Shown here: one piece after another, positions 32,580-33,553 of the stretch
Layout: each line of letters starts with the position of its first letter
How positions within the stretch are numbered: position 1 is the stretch's first letter
Source of the DNA: Synergistota bacterium
GTDB lineage: Bacteria; Synergistota; Synergistia; Synergistales; Aminobacteriaceae
Assembly: GCA_022704435.1 (NCBI GenBank)
Contig: JAKJGK010000001.1
Coordinates: forward strand, 1 to 33,553
DNA: 33,553 bases
Direction of reading: 5' to 3'
Position numbers and translations under genes: made by a program
Notes under the pieces: model-generated
What the model saw: the letters and a program-made list of their open reading frames with translations, nothing else
Told to the model about the DNA's origin: nothing
Databases searched by the model: none

Positions 32580-32619
32580 AAAAACAGTCCCGGCGGCCTC
32601 CCTGGCCGAGGCCGCCGGG
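32580..32619 (-). terminator. Intrinsic terminator of the ABC permease operon
   Basis: On the - strand a perfect 12-base stem (32619-32608 with 32600-32589, seven-base loop) is followed four bases later by five T (32584-32580). It starts 30 bases after the permease stop codon and precedes DUF554, so it closes the transcript entering from the right. Confidence 0.88.
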
Positions 32620-32649
32620 AACGAGAACAACACATCGGGAGCGGCTCTC

Positions 32650-33553
32650 TCAGTCCCGCTCCTCCCGGAAGAACGGAAGCCCCAGGGCCGCCGGGGCCCC
32701 GAAGATAATGCCCTTTCCCTTCCTTATCGAGATGAAGAGCAGCACCGCTATGGTCATCAGGTAGGGAAGCATCATAAGAATCGGGGCCGGTATGGTGGTC
32801 CCGGCGGCCTGGAGCCTGAGCTGGAATGCCTCCACGCCGCCGAACAGGTACGCCCCGAAGGCCGCGCGCGCCGGGTGCCAAATCGCGAAGATGACCAGCG
32901 CGACGGCGATCCAGCCTCGCCCGGCGGTCATGTGCTCGGCCCACATCTTTGTGTACGCCACGGACATGTGAGCCCCTCCCACCGCGACAATGCCGGCCCC
33001 TATCATGGTGTAGAAGTAGCGGGTCCTGGCCACCGAGATACCCATCGCGTCCGCCGCCCTGGGGTTGTCTCCGGTGGCGCGCAGGTAGAGACCCTGCCTG
33101 GTTGATGTGAAGAACCAGCACAGGAAGACGACGAGGCCGTAGGAGCAGTATATGAGCGCGTCATGCCTGAAGAAGGCCGGCCCGACCACAGGGATGTCCG
33201 ACAGCAGCGGAATCGGGAATCTGTGAAGCCCCTCGATCGTGACCCCCACGTAGTCCCGGCCCAGGATGGAGGAGGCTCCCGTGCCGAACATGGTCATGGC
33301 AAGCCCGCTGACCACCTGGTTGCCCTTGAGGGTGACGCAGATGAAGGAGTGGACCAGCCCTAGGATCATCCCGACGCAGAAGGCTCCGGCCACCCCAAGC
33401 CACGGGTTGCCGGTCGAGTATGAGACGGCGAACCCGGCGTATGCGCCGAGCAGCATTATCCCCTCGAGCCCCAGGTTCAGTATGCCGCCCTTCTCAGTGA
33501 CGATCTCGCCGAGCGTGGCGTACAGGATCGGGGTCCCGCTGCGCACCGCCGCA
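32650..33553 (-). CDS. ABC transporter permease, BMP/nucleoside type (YufQ/NupQ-like), N-terminus outside the window
   Basis: The visible 300 residues are a hydrophobic permease with about eight to ten membrane segments. The segment GTPILYATLGEIVTEKGGILNLGLEGIMLLGAYAGF is typical of the second permease of BMP-type importers, which take up nucleosides or related compounds. The coupling stretch GLYLRATGDNPRAADAMGISVARTRYFYTMIGAG is also typical. A GTG at 33546 could start it, but the frame stays open to the edge with residues (AAVRSGTP) that fit the family's interior. The true start is therefore probably beyond the window, by ten to twenty residues. Partner ATPase, first permease and lipoprotein genes would be expected to the right. 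Substrate is unknown. Confidence 0.88.
   Translation of the reverse strand, partial: AAVRSGTPILYATLGEIVTEKGGILNLGLEGIMLLGAYAGFAVSYSTGNPWLGVAGAFCVGMILGLVHSFICVTLKGNQVVSGLAMTMFGTGASSILGRDYVGVTIEGLHRFPIPLLSDIPVVGPAFFRHDALIYCSYGLVVFLCWFFTSTRQGLYLRATGDNPRAADAMGISVARTRYFYTMIGAGIVAVGGAHMSVAYTKMWAEHMTAGRGWIAVALVIFAIWHPARAAFGAYLFGGVEAFQLRLQAAGTTIPAPILMMLPYLMTIAVLLFISIRKGKGIIFGAPAALGLPFFREERD

Overview
This is a GC-rich bacterial chromosomal segment with dense coding, short gaps and many genes whose ends nearly touch. It holds 19 complete protein genes, a partial cheW at the left edge and a partial ABC permease at the right edge. I see no tRNA, rRNA, CRISPR array, insertion sequence or phage gene. The gene set suggests an anaerobic, amino-acid-using diderm. 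It includes diaminopimelate enzymes (lysA, dapF), an AsmA-like envelope protein, a B12-dependent MetH without a reactivation domain, branched-chain amino acid ABC and TRAP importers, a D-Ala-D-Ala dipeptidase and a T-box leader in front of lysA. The combination would fit Synergistota. That assignment is inference from gene content, not from a marker gene.

Layout. (1) 1-5206, + strand: a chemosensory operon, cheW (end only), MCP, a CheA-receiver hybrid and CheB. It resembles Wsp-type (alternative cellular function) systems more than a plain flagellar cluster. (2) 5220-6861: a near-consensus sigma70 promoter, a T-box riboswitch with terminator, and lysA. (3) 6955-11394: a five-gene LIV operon (binding protein, two permeases, two ATPases) with a strong hairpin after the binding-protein gene. 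(4) 14756-11398, - strand: metH and metF, which together make and use the methyl group of methyl-tetrahydrofolate. They converge on livF. (5) 14858-19247, + strand: dapF and a large AsmA-like gene.

(6) 25500-19316, - strand: malQ, glgP, glgA and glgC, a glycogen synthesis and breakdown cluster. A GH57/DUF3536 gene (25602-28037) is divergent from it. No glgB or glgX is present here, so the poorly understood GH57/DUF3536 protein is the candidate for a branching or debranching role. (7) 28203-31837, + strand: a DctP-DctQ-DctM TRAP importer followed by a VanX-like D-Ala-D-Ala dipeptidase. (8) 33553-31839, - strand: the end of a BMP/nucleoside-type ABC permease, a terminator and a DUF554 membrane protein.

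The most notable points are the lysA T-box in an apparently diderm genome; the malQ start, where an unusually long Shine-Dalgarno match points to a CTG codon; the GH57/DUF3536 gene in the glycogen locus; the TRAP-dipeptidase pairing; and the hybrid chemosensory kinase.
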